Assembly (NCBI GenBank): GCA_001898625.1
Contig: MKUP01000022.1
Location: forward strand, 124,001 to 188,000
Source of the DNA: Burkholderiales bacterium 67-32
GTDB lineage: Bacteria > Pseudomonadota > Gammaproteobacteria > Burkholderiales > Burkholderiaceae_B
DNA: 64,000 bases
Direction of reading: 5' to 3'
Shown here: positions 17,017 through 28,047 of the stretch, in pieces
Layout of the letters: each line of letters starts with the position of its first letter
Position numbering within the stretch: position 1 is the first letter of the stretch
Notes under the pieces: generated by a model
Told to the model about the DNA's origin: nothing
The model's input: only the letters and a program-made list of their open reading frames with translations
Databases searched by the model: none
Translations under genes and position numbers: made by a program

Positions 17017-17296
17017 TTAGTGATAATCCACGATCTCGACGTCGCTGGTGATCCCCGCGCTGAAGCGAAAGCACACGCGCCATTGAGCGTTGATCCGAAT
17101 GCTGTATTGTCCGGCCCGGTCGCCCGAGAGCGCCTCCAGCCTGTTTCCGGGGGGGCACGCGCAGGAAATCCAGTGTGGCAGCTGCGTGGATCTGCTGGAG
17201 TCTACGCATCGCCACCACTTCGATGTTGGCGAATCGTTTGACGTGTCTGCCCTGGAACAGGGCTTCAGTGTGGGGACACTTGAATGACAGGATCAT
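17017..17296 (-). pseudogene. higB: HigB-type toxin, frameshifted at a C7 run
   Basis: From ATG 17296 the frame encodes MILSFKCPHTEALFQG... up to DFLRVPP, then a run of seven C on the coding strand (G7 at 17149-17155) shifts it. With one C fewer the frame continues GNRLEALSGDRAGQYSIRINAQWRVCFRF and ends VEIVDYH just before higA, giving 92 aa, exactly the RelE/HigB mRNA-interferase length. The span is 280 bp, one more than 93 codons. The truncated product lacks the RelE-fold core (R-x-NAQWRVCFRF), so it should be inactive unless ribosomal or replication slippage restores the frame. A sequencing error in the homopolymer is possible. Confidence 0.88.
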
Positions 17297-17430
17297 TGGA
17301 TGGATAGTAACGTGTCGCGTTATTAATGTCGAGCGTCAATAACGCGGTATGTGGGGGGCCTTGCGGTGCGTCGTGCACCGCGAGTCTGCCATCCATTTCC
17401 CCGCTGTCGAACGGATCTAGGACATCCGCA

Positions 17431-18897
<1,467 letters not shown>

Positions 18898-18970
18898 GGA
18901 ATGTGCCGGTGGCGTGCGCGACTGCGACTATCCGCAGCTTACCGCGAGTCGGGTGCCGGCGGGGCGGGGA

Positions 18971-19567
18971 TCAGGGCAGGACGATGCCGGCCAGTCCCAG
19001 CAGCCGTGCCGTCTCGTACAGCGGCAGGCCCATCACGCCGGTGAAGCTACCGGCGATGTGCTGCACGAATACGCCGCCCAGGCCTTGTATCCCGTAGGCG
19101 CCGGCCTTGTCGTAGGGCTCGCCGGTATCGCAGTAGCGCGCGATGTCGCGCGGCGTCAGTGCGCGAAAGCGCACGCGGGTGATCGAGACGTCTTCGTGCA
19201 GCGCGCCGCGATGGACCAGCGCGAGGGCCGTGTGCACCTCGTGCTCGGACCCCGACAGCCGGCCCAGGATGCGTTGCGCGTCGTCGCGGTCGACCGGCTT
19301 GCCCAGCACTTCGCCGCCAAGGATGACGGTGGTGTCCGCCGCCAGGATGGGGCGTTCCGCCAGCTTGCGCTGCTTCAGCAGTTCGGCGCCCGTCAGCGCT
19401 TTTTCCCGGGCCGTGCGGCGCACGTAGTCAGCGGCGGGTTCGCCCGGCAACTGCGGCTCGTCGGGGCCGTCCGAGGGCGGCGGCAGCAGCAGTTCGTGCT
19501 CGACGCCCAGTTGCGCCAGCAGTTCCCGGCGGCGCGGGCTGCGCGAGGCGAGGTAGATGGGGGGCAT
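18971..19567 (-). CDS. maf: Maf-family nucleotide pyrophosphatase
   Basis: 198 aa. LASRSPRRRELLAQLG at residues 6-21 is the Maf signature and ADTTVILGGEVLGKP the second conserved block, as in YhdE-type dTTP/UTP pyrophosphatases that remove nucleotides from the pool and affect septum formation. Lies between rlmH (with repeat copy C in between) and rng, a conserved order in beta-proteobacteria. Confidence 0.95.
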   Translation of the reverse strand: MPPIYLASRSPRRRELLAQLGVEHELLLPPPSDGPDEPQLPGEPAADYVRRTAREKALTGAELLKQRKLAERPILAADTTVILGGEVLGKPVDRDDAQRILGRLSGSEHEVHTALALVHRGALHEDVSITRVRFRALTPRDIARYCDTGEPYDKAGAYGIQGLGGVFVQHIAGSFTGVMGLPLYETARLLGLAGIVLP

Positions 19568-19623
19568 GTCAGCGCCCCATGGCGCGATGCGCCTTTCGTG
19601 ACGGATGAAGCGGGTGCTGGTTG

Positions 19624-19710
19624 ATCCAGGACGCCGCGGATCCGGCTTTGCCGGTCCGCCAGCGTCGCCCCCTTGAGGGGGCCCGCGTAAGCGGGTAGGG
19701 GGTGGGTTTC
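19624..19710 (+). repeat. Three-hairpin dispersed element, copy C
   Basis: Lies 3 bp beyond the rlmH stop codon. Hairpin 1 arms are GACGCCGCGGATCCGGC and GCCGGTCCGCCAGCGTC; hairpin 2 is GCCCCC-TTGA-GGGGGC and hairpin 3 CCCGC-GTAA-GCGGG. The G run at the gene-proximal side is shorter and interrupted (GGGGGTGGG). Most divergent copy, yet all three hairpins and both bulges are kept. Confidence 0.85.
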
Positions 19711-19713
19711 ATC

Positions 19714-20187
19714 CTAGCCGCCTCGATGATAGGGATGGTTGGCCAGGATGGACCAGGCCCGGTACAGTTGCTCGGCCAGCAGCACGCGCACCATGCCGTG
19801 CGGCAGCGTCAGGCTGGACAGCCGCAGCATGCCGTGGCAGCGGCGCTTCAGGTCGGGGTCGAGCCCATCGGGCCCGCCGATCAGCAGGGCGACGTCCTGG
19901 CCGTCGTCGCGCCATTGCCGCATCTGCCCGGACAGGTCCATCGTGGTCAGGTCGCGGCCCCGTTCGTCCAGGGCCAGCCAGCGTCCGCCGGCGGGCAGGG
20001 CGGCTTCGATGCGCCGGGCTTCCAGGGCCTGCATCTGCGCGGCGGTCTTGCCCGTGGTGCGGGGCTCCGGCCGCACCTCGCGCAGCTCGATGGGCAGGTC
20101 GGGCGGCATGCGCTTGGCATAGTCCGCGTAGGCCTCGTCCACCCAGCCCGGCATGCGATGCCCCACGGCGATGATGATGAGTTTCAT
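19714..20187 (-). CDS. rlmH: 23S rRNA (pseudouridine1915-N3)-methyltransferase RlmH
   Basis: 157-aa SPOUT methyltransferase. [11 protein letters not shown] and the C-terminal knot [33 protein letters not shown] are diagnostic. It methylates pseudouridine 1915 in helix 69 of 23S rRNA. It follows rsfS by 19 bp, as in most proteobacteria. Confidence 0.97.
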   Translation of the reverse strand: MKLIIIAVGHRMPGWVDEAYADYAKRMPPDLPIELREVRPEPRTTGKTAAQMQALEARRIEAALPAGGRWLALDERGRDLTTMDLSGQMRQWRDDGQDVALLIGGPDGLDPDLKRRCHGMLRLSSLTLPHGMVRVLLAEQLYRAWSILANHPYHRGG

Positions 20188-20206
20188 GCGGGGCCGCCCG
20201 GAATGC

Positions 20207-20557
20207 CTATTGGTCCAGCAGCTTCACCCGGACGGGCTTGCCGCCCCAGACCTCTTCGAGGTTGTAGTACTGGCGGATGGCCGGTTGCATGATGTGGACG
20301 ACGATGTCGCCCAGGTCCACCAGCACCCACTCGCCGGTTTCCTCGCCTTCGGTGGCGATGACCTCGCCGCCCAGGGCCTTGATCTTCTCGCTCACGCTGG
20401 AAGCCAGGGCGCGGGTCTGCCGGTTCGAGGTGCCGCTTGCGATGACGACGCGGTCGAACAGACTGGTGAGGTGGGTGGTGTTCAGCACCGTGATGTTCTG
20501 CGCCTTGACGTCCTCGAGGGCATCGACGACGGCGCGTTGTAGTTTGCGTATGTCCAT
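20207..20557 (-). CDS. rsfS: Ribosome silencing factor RsfS
   Basis: 116 aa. [43 protein letters not shown] and [30 protein letters not shown] are the Iojap/RsfS signature. It binds L14 and blocks subunit joining in starvation. ATG at 20557, two bp after the nadD stop, so the two are translationally close. Confidence 0.96.
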   Translation of the reverse strand: MDIRKLQRAVVDALEDVKAQNITVLNTTHLTSLFDRVVIASGTSNRQTRALASSVSEKIKALGGEVIATEGEETGEWVLVDLGDIVVHIMQPAIRQYYNLEEVWGGKPVRVKLLDQ

Positions 20558-20559
20558 AT

Positions 20560-21186
20560 TCAGGCCTGATACAGGCGATGCTGTGTGATATACCGAAGTA
20601 CGGCGGGGGGAACGAGGCCGTCGACCGATTCGCCGCGGGCCAGCCGCTGCCGGATGCCGGAGCTGGACACTGCCATCTCGGGCATGGGCAGCCGGTGCAG
20701 GGTGCGCCCGTGCCGTGCCAGCTCCGTATGGAGCGAGGCGGGCGGCTCGGGTTCGTTGCCAGGGCGGCCGGCCACCGCGAGATCGGCCAGCGCGACGATG
20801 CCCTGCCATTCATTCCAGGTGCAGAAATTCGCCAGTTGGTCCGCGCCCAGGATCCAGACGTAGCGGGCGCCAGCCGCCGGCGTACCCGTGCCGCCCGCCA
20901 GGGCGCGCAGGGTGTCGATGGTGTAGCTGGGGCCGCCGCGGTCGATCTCGATCCGGTTCAGGGCCAGGCCGGGCTGGCCGGCAATGGCCAGCGCGACCAT
21001 GTCGGCGCGCTGCTCCGCCGTGGCGGCCAGCGGCTGGCGCTGCCAGGGCGCGGCGGCGGGTATGAGCTGGACCGAAGCCGCGCCCAGATGGGTAAGCGCG
21101 GTGCGGGCCAGGGTCAGGTGCGCTTCGTGGATGGGGTCGAAGCTGCCTCCCAGCAAACCGATGCGCGGTGCCGTGGACGCGCTCAA
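20560..21186 (-). CDS. nadD: Nicotinate-nucleotide adenylyltransferase
   Basis: 208 aa. [15 protein letters not shown] holds the (H/T)xxH nucleotidyltransferase motif and [12 protein letters not shown] the ISSTxIR-like motif. It makes deamido-NAD in NAD synthesis. There is no ATG: the TTG at 21186 overlaps the hemF stop (TTGA), which points to translational coupling and a start at [14 protein letters not shown]. The longer open frame upstream is only the hemF antisense frame. Confidence 0.95.
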   Translation of the reverse strand: MSASTAPRIGLLGGSFDPIHEAHLTLARTALTHLGAASVQLIPAAAPWQRQPLAATAEQRADMVALAIAGQPGLALNRIEIDRGGPSYTIDTLRALAGGTGTPAAGARYVWILGADQLANFCTWNEWQGIVALADLAVAGRPGNEPEPPASLHTELARHGRTLHRLPMPEMAVSSSGIRQRLARGESVDGLVPPAVLRYITQHRLYQA

Positions 21187-22091
21187 ACCCAGTCCCGGGG
21201 GGGCAGCAGTTCGTAGAGGCGAGCCTCGGGCGAACCGGGTTCGGGGTGCCAGTCGTAGCGCCATTGCGCCAGCGGCGGCATGGACATCAGGATGGACTCC
21301 GTGCGCCCGCCCGATTGCAGGCCGAACAGCGTGCCGCGGTCGAACACCAGGTTGAATTCGACGTAGCGTCCGCGGCGGTAGGCCTGGAAGTCGCGTTCGC
21401 GTTCGCCGTAGGGAAGCGCCAGGCGCTGGCGCACGATGGGCAGGTAGGCTTCCAGGAAGGCATCGCCCACCGAACGGGTGGCGGCGAAGGCATGGTCGAA
21501 GCCGCCTTCGTTGAAATCGTCGAAGAAGATGCCGCCCAGGCCCCGCGCTTCCTTGCGGTGCTTGAGGTAGAAGTACTCGTCGCACCACTTCTTGAAGCGC
21601 GGATGGAGATCGCCGCCGCTGGGGTCCAGCGCGGCCTTGCAGGCGCGGTGGAAATGGACCGCGTCTTCCTCGAAGGGATAGTACGGCGTGAGGTCCATGC
21701 CGCCGCCGAACCAGAACACGTCATCGTCGTCCGAGGCATGCACGGACTTGGCGATGAAGACGCGTACGTTCATGTGCACGGTGGGCACGTAAGGGTTGCG
21801 CGGGTGGATCACCAGCGAGACACCCATGGCTTCCCAGGGGCGTCCGGCCAGCTCGGGGCGATGGGCGCTGGCCGAGGGCGGCAGCGTGGCGCCGGTCACG
21901 TGGCTGAACAGCACGCCACCGCGTTCGAACACCCGCCCGCCTTCGATCAACCGGGAGACGCCGCCTCCGCCTTCGGCCCGTTCCCAGGCGTCCGAGCGGA
22001 AGGGATCGCCTTCGATTTCCTCCAGGCCCTGGACGATGCGGGACTGCAGGCCGGTGAAATAGGCGCGGGTCAGCGCGGTGTCTATCTTCAT
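21183..22091 (-). CDS. hemF: Oxygen-dependent coproporphyrinogen III oxidase
   Basis: 302 aa, typical length. [31 protein letters not shown] and [33 protein letters not shown] are the conserved HemF blocks. It converts coproporphyrinogen III to protoporphyrinogen IX with O2 in heme synthesis. Its ATG overlaps the purD stop by 3 bp (ATGA-type junction), and its stop overlaps nadD. Confidence 0.97.
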   Translation of the reverse strand: MKIDTALTRAYFTGLQSRIVQGLEEIEGDPFRSDAWERAEGGGGVSRLIEGGRVFERGGVLFSHVTGATLPPSASAHRPELAGRPWEAMGVSLVIHPRNPYVPTVHMNVRVFIAKSVHASDDDDVFWFGGGMDLTPYYPFEEDAVHFHRACKAALDPSGGDLHPRFKKWCDEYFYLKHRKEARGLGGIFFDDFNEGGFDHAFAATRSVGDAFLEAYLPIVRQRLALPYGERERDFQAYRRGRYVEFNLVFDRGTLFGLQSGGRTESILMSMPPLAQWRYDWHPEPGSPEARLYELLPPRDWV

Positions 22092-23383
22092 GCCGTGCCG
22101 GGCTCCGCCGGGGCGTTGCGGCGCGTGATGGCCCGCCAGCCGATGTCGCGGCGATACTGCGCACCGTCGAAATGGATGGATTGCAGCACGTCGTAGGCGC
22201 GCTGCTGCGCCAGCCGGGCGGAGTCGCCCAGCGCCGTGACGCACAGCACCCGGCCGCCGCTGGTCCGGACCTCGCCGCCGCTTTCGGTGGTGCCGGCATG
22301 GAACACCATGCTGTCGGGCGTCTCGGCGGGCAGGCCGTGGATGACGTCGCCGGCGCGCGGGGTGTCGGGATAGTTGTGGGCGGCCATGACCACGCCCAGC
22401 GCGGTGCGGCGGTCCCAGTCGATGTTGGCCTGGTCCAGCGTGCCGGCCACCGCGTGCTCGAAGACTTCCAGCAGGTCGCTCTTGACGCGCATCATGATGG
22501 GCTGCGTTTCCGGATCGCCCATGCGGCAGTTGAATTCCAGCACCTTGATGCCGTTCGGGCCGATCATGAGCCCGGCGTACAGGAAACCGGTGAACGGAAT
22601 GCCGTCCTTGGCCATGCCCTGGATGGTGGGCCAGATGACTTCGCGCATGATGCGGCCATGCAGCTCGGGCGTGACCACCGGGGCGGGCGAATAGGCGCCC
22701 ATGCCGCCGGTGTTGGGGCCTTCGTCGTTGTCCTTGAGGCGCTTGTGGTCCTGGCTGGTGGCCAGCGGCAGCACGTGCTTGCCGTCGCACAGCACGATGA
22801 AGCTGGCTTCCTCGCCCTCGAGGCATTCCTCGATCACCACGCGGGCGCCCGCCTGGCCCAGCTTGCCGTCGCCCAGCATGGCGTCGACCGCGGCGTGGGC
22901 TTCCTGGACCGACGTGGCGACCACCACGCCCTTGCCGGCGGCCAGGCCGTCGGCCTTGATGACGATGGGCGCGCCTTCCTGGTCGATGTAGGCGTGCGCC
23001 TGCGCGGGGTCGGTGAAGGTCTGGTACTTGGCGGTGGGAATGCTGTGCCGGACCATGAAGGCCTTGGCGAAGTCCTTGGAGCTTTCCAACTGCGCGGCGG
23101 CCTTGGTCGGGCCGAAGATCTTCAGTCCGCGCGCGCGGAAGATGTCCACCACGCCGGCCGCGAGCGGGGCCTCGGGGCCGACCACGGTCAGGCCTATGCC
23201 TTCCTTCTCGACGAAGTCGGCCAGTTGCGTCGGGTCGGTGATGGGAATGTTCTGCAGGTGCGAGGTCAGGGCCGTGCCGCCGTTGCCGGGGGCGACGAAC
23301 ACCTTCTGGGTCTTCGCGGCTTTGGCCAGTTGCCAGGCCAGGGCGTGTTCACGGCCGCCGGAGCCGATGACGAGAAGCTTCAT
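22088..23383 (-). CDS. purD: Phosphoribosylamine-glycine ligase
   Basis: 431-aa GARS with [19 protein letters not shown] at the start, the ATP-grasp region ([31 protein letters not shown]), [12 protein letters not shown] and [12 protein letters not shown]. Second step after phosphoribosylamine in purine synthesis. It lies 5 bp downstream of yebC and overlaps hemF, so yebC-purD-hemF-nadD-rsfS-rlmH is very likely one transcript. Confidence 0.97.
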   Translation of the reverse strand: MKLLVIGSGGREHALAWQLAKAAKTQKVFVAPGNGGTALTSHLQNIPITDPTQLADFVEKEGIGLTVVGPEAPLAAGVVDIFRARGLKIFGPTKAAAQLESSKDFAKAFMVRHSIPTAKYQTFTDPAQAHAYIDQEGAPIVIKADGLAAGKGVVVATSVQEAHAAVDAMLGDGKLGQAGARVVIEECLEGEEASFIVLCDGKHVLPLATSQDHKRLKDNDEGPNTGGMGAYSPAPVVTPELHGRIMREVIWPTIQGMAKDGIPFTGFLYAGLMIGPNGIKVLEFNCRMGDPETQPIMMRVKSDLLEVFEHAVAGTLDQANIDWDRRTALGVVMAAHNYPDTPRAGDVIHGLPAETPDSMVFHAGTTESGGEVRTSGGRVLCVTALGDSARLAQQRAYDVLQSIHFDGAQYRRDIGWRAITRRNAPAEPGTA

Positions 23384-23388
23384 GTGGG

Positions 23389-24114
23389 TTACTCGTCCAT
23401 GACCGCGGTGGTGTAGACCTCCTGGACGTCGTCCAGGGATTCCAGCACGTCCAGCAACTTCTGCATTTTCTCGGCATCCTCGCCGGACAGGGGTGTTTCG
23501 TTCAGCGCTTTCATCACGATGCCGTCCATCTCGGCCTTCAGGCCGGCGCCGTCGAAGGCCTGCTTGACGGCGACGTAGTCGGTGGGGGCACAGATGACTT
23601 CGATCACGCCTTCGTCGTCGGTGATGACGTCCTCGGCGCCGGCATCGAGCGCGAGCTCCATGACCTTGTCCTCGGGCGTGCCGGGGGCGAACAGGAACTG
23701 GCCGCAGTGCTTGAACATGAAAGCAACCGAGCCTTCCTGGCCCAGGTTGCCGCCGTGCTTGGCGAAGGCGTGGCGGACCTCGGCCACGGTGCGCGTGCGG
23801 TTGTCGGTCATGCAGTCGACGATGACGGCCGCTCCGCCGATGCCGTAGCCTTCGTAGCGGACTTCCTCGTAGTTGTCGCCGTCGGCTCCGCCGGCGCCCC
23901 GCGCAATGGCCCGGTGGATGGTGTCCTTGGGCATGTTGGCGTCGGTCGCCTTGTCCCACGCCAGGCGCAGGCGGGGGTTGGTGTCGGGGTCGGCGCCGCC
24001 GGCGCGGGCGGCCACGGTGACTTCACGTATCAGTTTGGTCCACAGCTTGCCGCGCTTGGCGTCTTGGCGCCCTTTGCGGTGCTGGATATTGGCCCATTTG
24101 CTATGTCCGGCCAT
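23389..24114 (-). CDS. yebC: YebC/PmpR family regulatory protein
   Basis: 241 aa. [23 protein letters not shown] and [37 protein letters not shown] are the family hallmarks. Members are reported as transcription factors and, more recently, as translation factors that relieve ribosome stalling at proline stretches. First gene of the minus-strand housekeeping run; promoter must lie in 24115-24349. Confidence 0.96.
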   Translation of the reverse strand: MAGHSKWANIQHRKGRQDAKRGKLWTKLIREVTVAARAGGADPDTNPRLRLAWDKATDANMPKDTIHRAIARGAGGADGDNYEEVRYEGYGIGGAAVIVDCMTDNRTRTVAEVRHAFAKHGGNLGQEGSVAFMFKHCGQFLFAPGTPEDKVMELALDAGAEDVITDDEGVIEVICAPTDYVAVKQAFDGAGLKAEMDGIVMKALNETPLSGEDAEKMQKLLDVLESLDDVQEVYTTAVMDE

Positions 24115-24349
24115 GGAAATCGCTTGTGTCGTAACGATGAAAGGGGCATTTTAGCTTGACCGGCAGGTGGCGGCTCCTGGCGGAGCGTCCACTTGCTGCC
24201 AATACCACAGACTGCGCGCCATCCCAGCCCTGCGAAAGGTGCCGGAGCGGGGCGCGGAGCCAGGCCCGGCGCGGCTTTTGACAAGAGCGGGGCCTTGCGC
24301 ACAGAATCCCCGCAACCCCCCGCCGCCCAGTTTGCCCAACGGAATCATC

Positions 24350-25873
24350 ATGGCCGCTCCCATTCTCCTTGCCAAGAACGCCAAAACCGAGCTTTTCCTG
24401 CTGCCGGGCATGGCCAACCGCCATGGTTGCATCACCGGCGCGACCGGCACCGGCAAGACGGTCACCCTGCAGGTCATGGCCGAAGCTTTTTCGCGCCAGG
24501 GCGTGCCGGTGTTCATGGCCGACGTCAAGGGCGACCTGACCGGGATTTCCCAGGCCGGCGTGTCCACGCCCAAGCTCCAGGAGCGGCTCAAGTCGCTGGG
24601 GCTGGACGAACCGGCCTGGGGCGCGAGCCCGGCCACGCTGTGGGACGTCTTCGGCGAGCAGGGGCATCCGGTGCGGGCCACGATCTCCGACATGGGGCCG
24701 CTGCTCCTGGGCCGCATGCTGAACCTGAATGACACCCAGGCCGGCGTGCTGAACATGGTGTTCCGCATCGCCGACGACAACGGCCTGCTGCTGCTGGACC
24801 TGAAGGACCTGCGGGCCATGCTGCAGTACGTGGGTGACAACGCCGCCCAGTTCAAGACGCGCTACGGCAACGTCTCGGCCGCCTCGGTGGGAGCGATCCA
24901 GCGCGGCCTGTTGGCGCTCGAGTCGCAGGGCGGCGACCGCTTCTTCGGCGAACCCATGCTGAACATCGACGATCTGATGCAGACGGACGCCCAGGGGCGC
25001 GGCATGGTCAACATCCTGGCCGCCGACAAGCTGATGCAGTCCCCGACGCTGTACGCGACCTTCCTGCTATGGATGCTGTCCACGCTGTTCGAGCACCTGC
25101 CCGAGGCCGGCGACACCGACAAGCCGAAGTTCGTATTCTTCTTCGACGAGGCGCACCTGCTGTTCAACGACGCGCCCAAGGCCCTGCTGGACAAGATCGA
25201 GCAGGTGGTCCGGTTGATCCGCTCCAAGGCGGTGGGCGTCTATTTCTGCACCCAGAACCCGCTGGACATTCCCGAGACGGTGCTGGGCCAGCTCGGCAAC
25301 CGCGTGCAGCATGCGCTGCGGGCCTTCACGCCGCGCGACCAGAAGGCCGTGAAATCGGCGGCCGATACGATGCGGCCCAATCCGGGCCTGGACATCGCCG
25401 CCGCCATCACCGAGCTGGGCGTGGGCGAGGCGCTGGTCTCGCTGCTGGACGAAAAGGGCCGGCCGGGGCCGACCGAGCGCGCCTACGTCGTTGCGCCGGG
25501 CAGCCGGATCGGCCCGGCCACCGACGCCGAGCGGCAGGCGCTGCGCCAGTCGTCGCTGGTGGCGGGGGTCTATGAAAAGGCCGTCGATCGGGAGTCGGCC
25601 TACGAAATCCTGGTTGCCCGCGCTGGCGGCGCAGGCCCGGCCACGGGCGGTACCGCGGCGCCGGCCCAGCCCTCCGGCCAGCAACCGGCGGCCGAGGGCG
25701 GGCTGGCCGACGGCCTGCGCGACATCCTGTTCGGTTCCACCGGCCCCCGGGGCGGCCGCCGCGAAGGCATGCTGGAGTCGGCCGCCCGCAGCGCCGTGCG
25801 TTCGGTGGGCACCCAGCTCGCGCGCGACCTGACCCGCGGGCTGCTCGGTTCGTTGCTGGGCAAGCGGCGCTGA
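24350..25873 (+). CDS. HerA-like helicase/ATPase, DUF853 (YjgR) family
   Basis: 507 aa. Walker A GATGTGKT near residue 27 and Walker [12 protein letters not shown] near residue 265 define an AAA+/FtsK-HerA ATPase; FFDEAH and [29 protein letters not shown] are typical for DUF853. An Ala/Pro/Gly-rich linker (about residues 423-455) precedes a C-terminal helix-rich end. Cellular role unknown, predicted nucleic-acid or secretion-related motor. Start chosen as [10 protein letters not shown] after an ATC-ATC-ATG context; the frame is open further upstream. The 235-bp gap before it (24115-24349) holds promoters for both divergent genes; I saw nothing else in it. Confidence 0.85.
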   Translation: MAAPILLAKNAKTELFLLPGMANRHGCITGATGTGKTVTLQVMAEAFSRQGVPVFMADVKGDLTGISQAGVSTPKLQERLKSLGLDEPAWGASPATLWDVFGEQGHPVRATISDMGPLLLGRMLNLNDTQAGVLNMVFRIADDNGLLLLDLKDLRAMLQYVGDNAAQFKTRYGNVSAASVGAIQRGLLALESQGGDRFFGEPMLNIDDLMQTDAQGRGMVNILAADKLMQSPTLYATFLLWMLSTLFEHLPEAGDTDKPKFVFFFDEAHLLFNDAPKALLDKIEQVVRLIRSKAVGVYFCTQNPLDIPETVLGQLGNRVQHALRAFTPRDQKAVKSAADTMRPNPGLDIAAAITELGVGEALVSLLDEKGRPGPTERAYVVAPGSRIGPATDAERQALRQSSLVAGVYEKAVDRESAYEILVARAGGAGPATGGTAAPAQPSGQQPAAEGGLADGLRDILFGSTGPRGGRREGMLESAARSAVRSVGTQLARDLTRGLLGSLLGKRR

Positions 25874-25953
25874 TATCCGCCGCGCATGACGCGGCCACGA
25901 AGTCCCTGCTGCGAGCAGGGACTATAAGTGAGTCTATTACTGCATTGACAACC

Positions 25954-25970
25954 ATTGCCTATGCAGCAAT
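25954..25970. promoter_or_regulatory. Probable MarR operator upstream of marR gene
   Basis: ATTGC-CTATGCA-GCAAT inverted repeat 9 bp before the MarR start. On the minus strand it reads GCTGCATAGGCAATG, closely matching CTGCTTAGGCAGT at the second site (26509-26522), which suggests one protein binds both. Confidence 0.6.
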
Positions 25971-25979
25971 AATGCCGGC

Positions 25980-26468
25980 ATGGCAGATTCCACCTCGTCC
26001 CCCCGCATTTCTCCGGAGCTGGCCGAACTGATTCGGCGCTACGACCCGGAAGAAAGCGTGGGCTACCTGATCAAGCAGGCTCATTTGTCGCTGCAGCGCG
26101 CCGTCGATGCCGAGATGACGGCGCTCGACCTGACCGCCATGCAATGGGGCCCGCTGATGCTGCTCGCCATGGGGCGGGGGGAAACGGCTGCCGAACTGGC
26201 GCGCAGCGCCTGTTCGGACACCGGCGCCATGACGCGCATGCTCGACCGCCTCGAATCCAAGGGATTGATACGGCGGGTACGCAGCGCGGAAGACCGCCGG
26301 GTCATCAAGCTGGAGTTGACGGAAGAGGGCGTTCGCGCCACCGAGCAGGTTCCGCAGCGCCTGCATGACGCGGTCGACCTGCACACCCGCGATTTTTCCG
26401 AACAGGAAGTCCAGCAGTTGAAGTCCTTGCTGCGCCGCATGGCGGCCAACGGCGCCCAGCGCGGCTGA
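25980..26468 (+). CDS. MarR family repressor of the EmrAB-type efflux operon
   Basis: 162 aa. Winged-helix core: DLTAMQWGPLMLLAMGRGETAAELARS, then DTGAMTRMLDRLESKGLIRRVRSAEDRRVIKLELTEEG, the MarR recognition helix and wing. It precedes, in the same direction, a three-gene efflux system, and near-identical palindromes lie before it and before the first efflux gene, so it very likely represses both itself and the pump and is released by a phenolic or drug ligand, as EmrR/MprA does in E. coli. Confidence 0.92.
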   Translation: MADSTSSPRISPELAELIRRYDPEESVGYLIKQAHLSLQRAVDAEMTALDLTAMQWGPLMLLAMGRGETAAELARSACSDTGAMTRMLDRLESKGLIRRVRSAEDRRVIKLELTEEGVRATEQVPQRLHDAVDLHTRDFSEQEVQQLKSLLRRMAANGAQRG

Positions 26469-26508
26469 GGCCGGGCCACCGGGGCGCGGCCCTTGTTTCG
26501 TTTTTATG

Positions 26509-26522
26509 ACTGCCTAAGCAGT
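26509..26522. promoter_or_regulatory. Probable MarR operator upstream of efflux genes
   Basis: ACTGC-CTAA-GCAGT, a perfect 5-bp inverted repeat, 41 bp before the outer-membrane gene start, followed by an AT-rich stretch GTAATAGGTAAGGCAATTAA that could hold the -10 region. Confidence 0.6.
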
Positions 26523-26562
26523 AATAGGTAAGGCAATTAAATTCAGCGGATCGTAAGCTTCC

Positions 26563-27990
26563 ATGAAAAAATTCTTGCTAGTGCCCCTGGTCGCCGCCCT
26601 GGCCGCGTGCGCAGGCATGGACCGGGACGGCGCGTCGCACGCCCGCCTGGTCGATGCGCCCACGCTGGGCATGGCGCAGGCCGACGTGCAGTGGCCGGTG
26701 CAGCAGTGGTGGCACCGCTACGGCGATGCGCAACTGGACGGCCTGGTCGACGAGGCCATCGCGGGCAGCCCGTCCATCGTCATCGCCCAGGCTCGCCTGA
26801 CGCGTGCCGAGGCGGCCGTGGGGTCCGCCCGTGCGAACGGCCTGCCCCAGGTCGACGGCACCTTCACTTCCACCCGCCAGCGCTATACCGAGCACGGCGC
26901 CATCCCGGCCCCGCTGGCCGGCGGTGTGCGCACCGATTCACGGCTGGCGCTGAACGTGAGCTATGAGCTGGACTTCTGGAACAAGAACGGGTCGCTGCTG
27001 AAGGCGGCGCTGTCCGAAAGCCGGGCGGCGCAGGCGGAGAACCAGGCGGCGGTGGGCATCCTGGCCAGCGCGGTGGGATCGGCCTACTTCAACCTGCAGC
27101 GCCTGTTCGCGCAGCGCGACGTACTCCAGGCCGCCATCGGGCAGCGCGAGGGCGTGGCCGACCTGACCCGCCAGCGCTATGCCTCGGGCCTGGATACGCA
27201 GGTGGAGGTCAAGCAGGCAGATTCGGCGCTGGCCGAGGCCCGTACGCAACTGGCGCAGGTCGATGAAAGCATCGCCCTGCAACGCAACGAACTGGCCGCG
27301 CTGGCGGGGGCCGGCCCCGAGCGCGGCGCGGCCATCCGGCCCGTGCCGCTGGTGTCGCCGGGTACCGAGGTGCCGGCCAGCGTGCCGCTGTCCCTGCTGG
27401 GCCGGCGCGCCGACATCGTCGCCGCCCGGTGGCGGGTCGAGTCGGCCCAGCGCAACGTCGACGCCGCCAAGGCCATGTTCTATCCCGACATCAACCTGGC
27501 GGGCTTCGTCGGCACGTCGGCACTGGGGCTGGGCAATCTGTTCAAGTCCGGTAGCCAGATCATCGGCGTCGGTCCGGCCATCACCCTGCCGATCTTCGAG
27601 GGCGGGCGGCTCAACGCCAACCTGAAGGGCAGGGCGGCGGACACCGACCTGGCCATCGCGTCCTACAACCAGACCGTGCTGCACGCCGTCAACGAAGTGG
27701 CCGACACGCTGGCGTCGATCCGGGCGCTGGACCGCGAGAGTACCGAGCAGCGCAAGGCCCGCGAGGCCATCGAGCAGGCCTACGAGCTGGCGGTCAAACG
27801 CTACCGCGCCGGCCTGGGCAATTACCTGAGCGTGCTGACCGCGCAGAGCGCGGTGCTGACGCAGACTCGGCTGGATACCGATCTGAAGGCCCGCGCCCTG
27901 ACGCTGGACGTCGCGCTGGCCAAGGCGCTGGGCGGCGGCGCGGAACTGCCCGCCGGCCCGGTCGAGCCGGTCGCCGCGGCCGTGCGCTAG
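26563..27990 (+). CDS. Outer-membrane efflux lipoprotein, NodT/OprM family
   Basis: 475 aa. Lipobox LAACAG near residue 16 (Cys16), then the TolC-type repeat pattern with WWHRYGDAQLDGLVDEAI, an early family signature. The C-terminal half has PLSLLGRRADIVAARWRVESAQRNVDAAKAMFYPDINLAGFVG, the RND/EmrAB outer-membrane factor hallmark. Forms the trimeric exit duct for the EmrAB-type pump encoded by the next two genes. Confidence 0.92.
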   Translation: MKKFLLVPLVAALAACAGMDRDGASHARLVDAPTLGMAQADVQWPVQQWWHRYGDAQLDGLVDEAIAGSPSIVIAQARLTRAEAAVGSARANGLPQVDGTFTSTRQRYTEHGAIPAPLAGGVRTDSRLALNVSYELDFWNKNGSLLKAALSESRAAQAENQAAVGILASAVGSAYFNLQRLFAQRDVLQAAIGQREGVADLTRQRYASGLDTQVEVKQADSALAEARTQLAQVDESIALQRNELAALAGAGPERGAAIRPVPLVSPGTEVPASVPLSLLGRRADIVAARWRVESAQRNVDAAKAMFYPDINLAGFVGTSALGLGNLFKSGSQIIGVGPAITLPIFEGGRLNANLKGRAADTDLAIASYNQTVLHAVNEVADTLASIRALDRESTEQRKAREAIEQAYELAVKRYRAGLGNYLSVLTAQSAVLTQTRLDTDLKARALTLDVALAKALGGGAELPAGPVEPVAAAVR

Positions 27991-28047
27991 CCGAACGAGT
28001 CGAACACCTGTTCATGCCGCGCGCAGCGCGGCGCAAGGGAAAACGAG

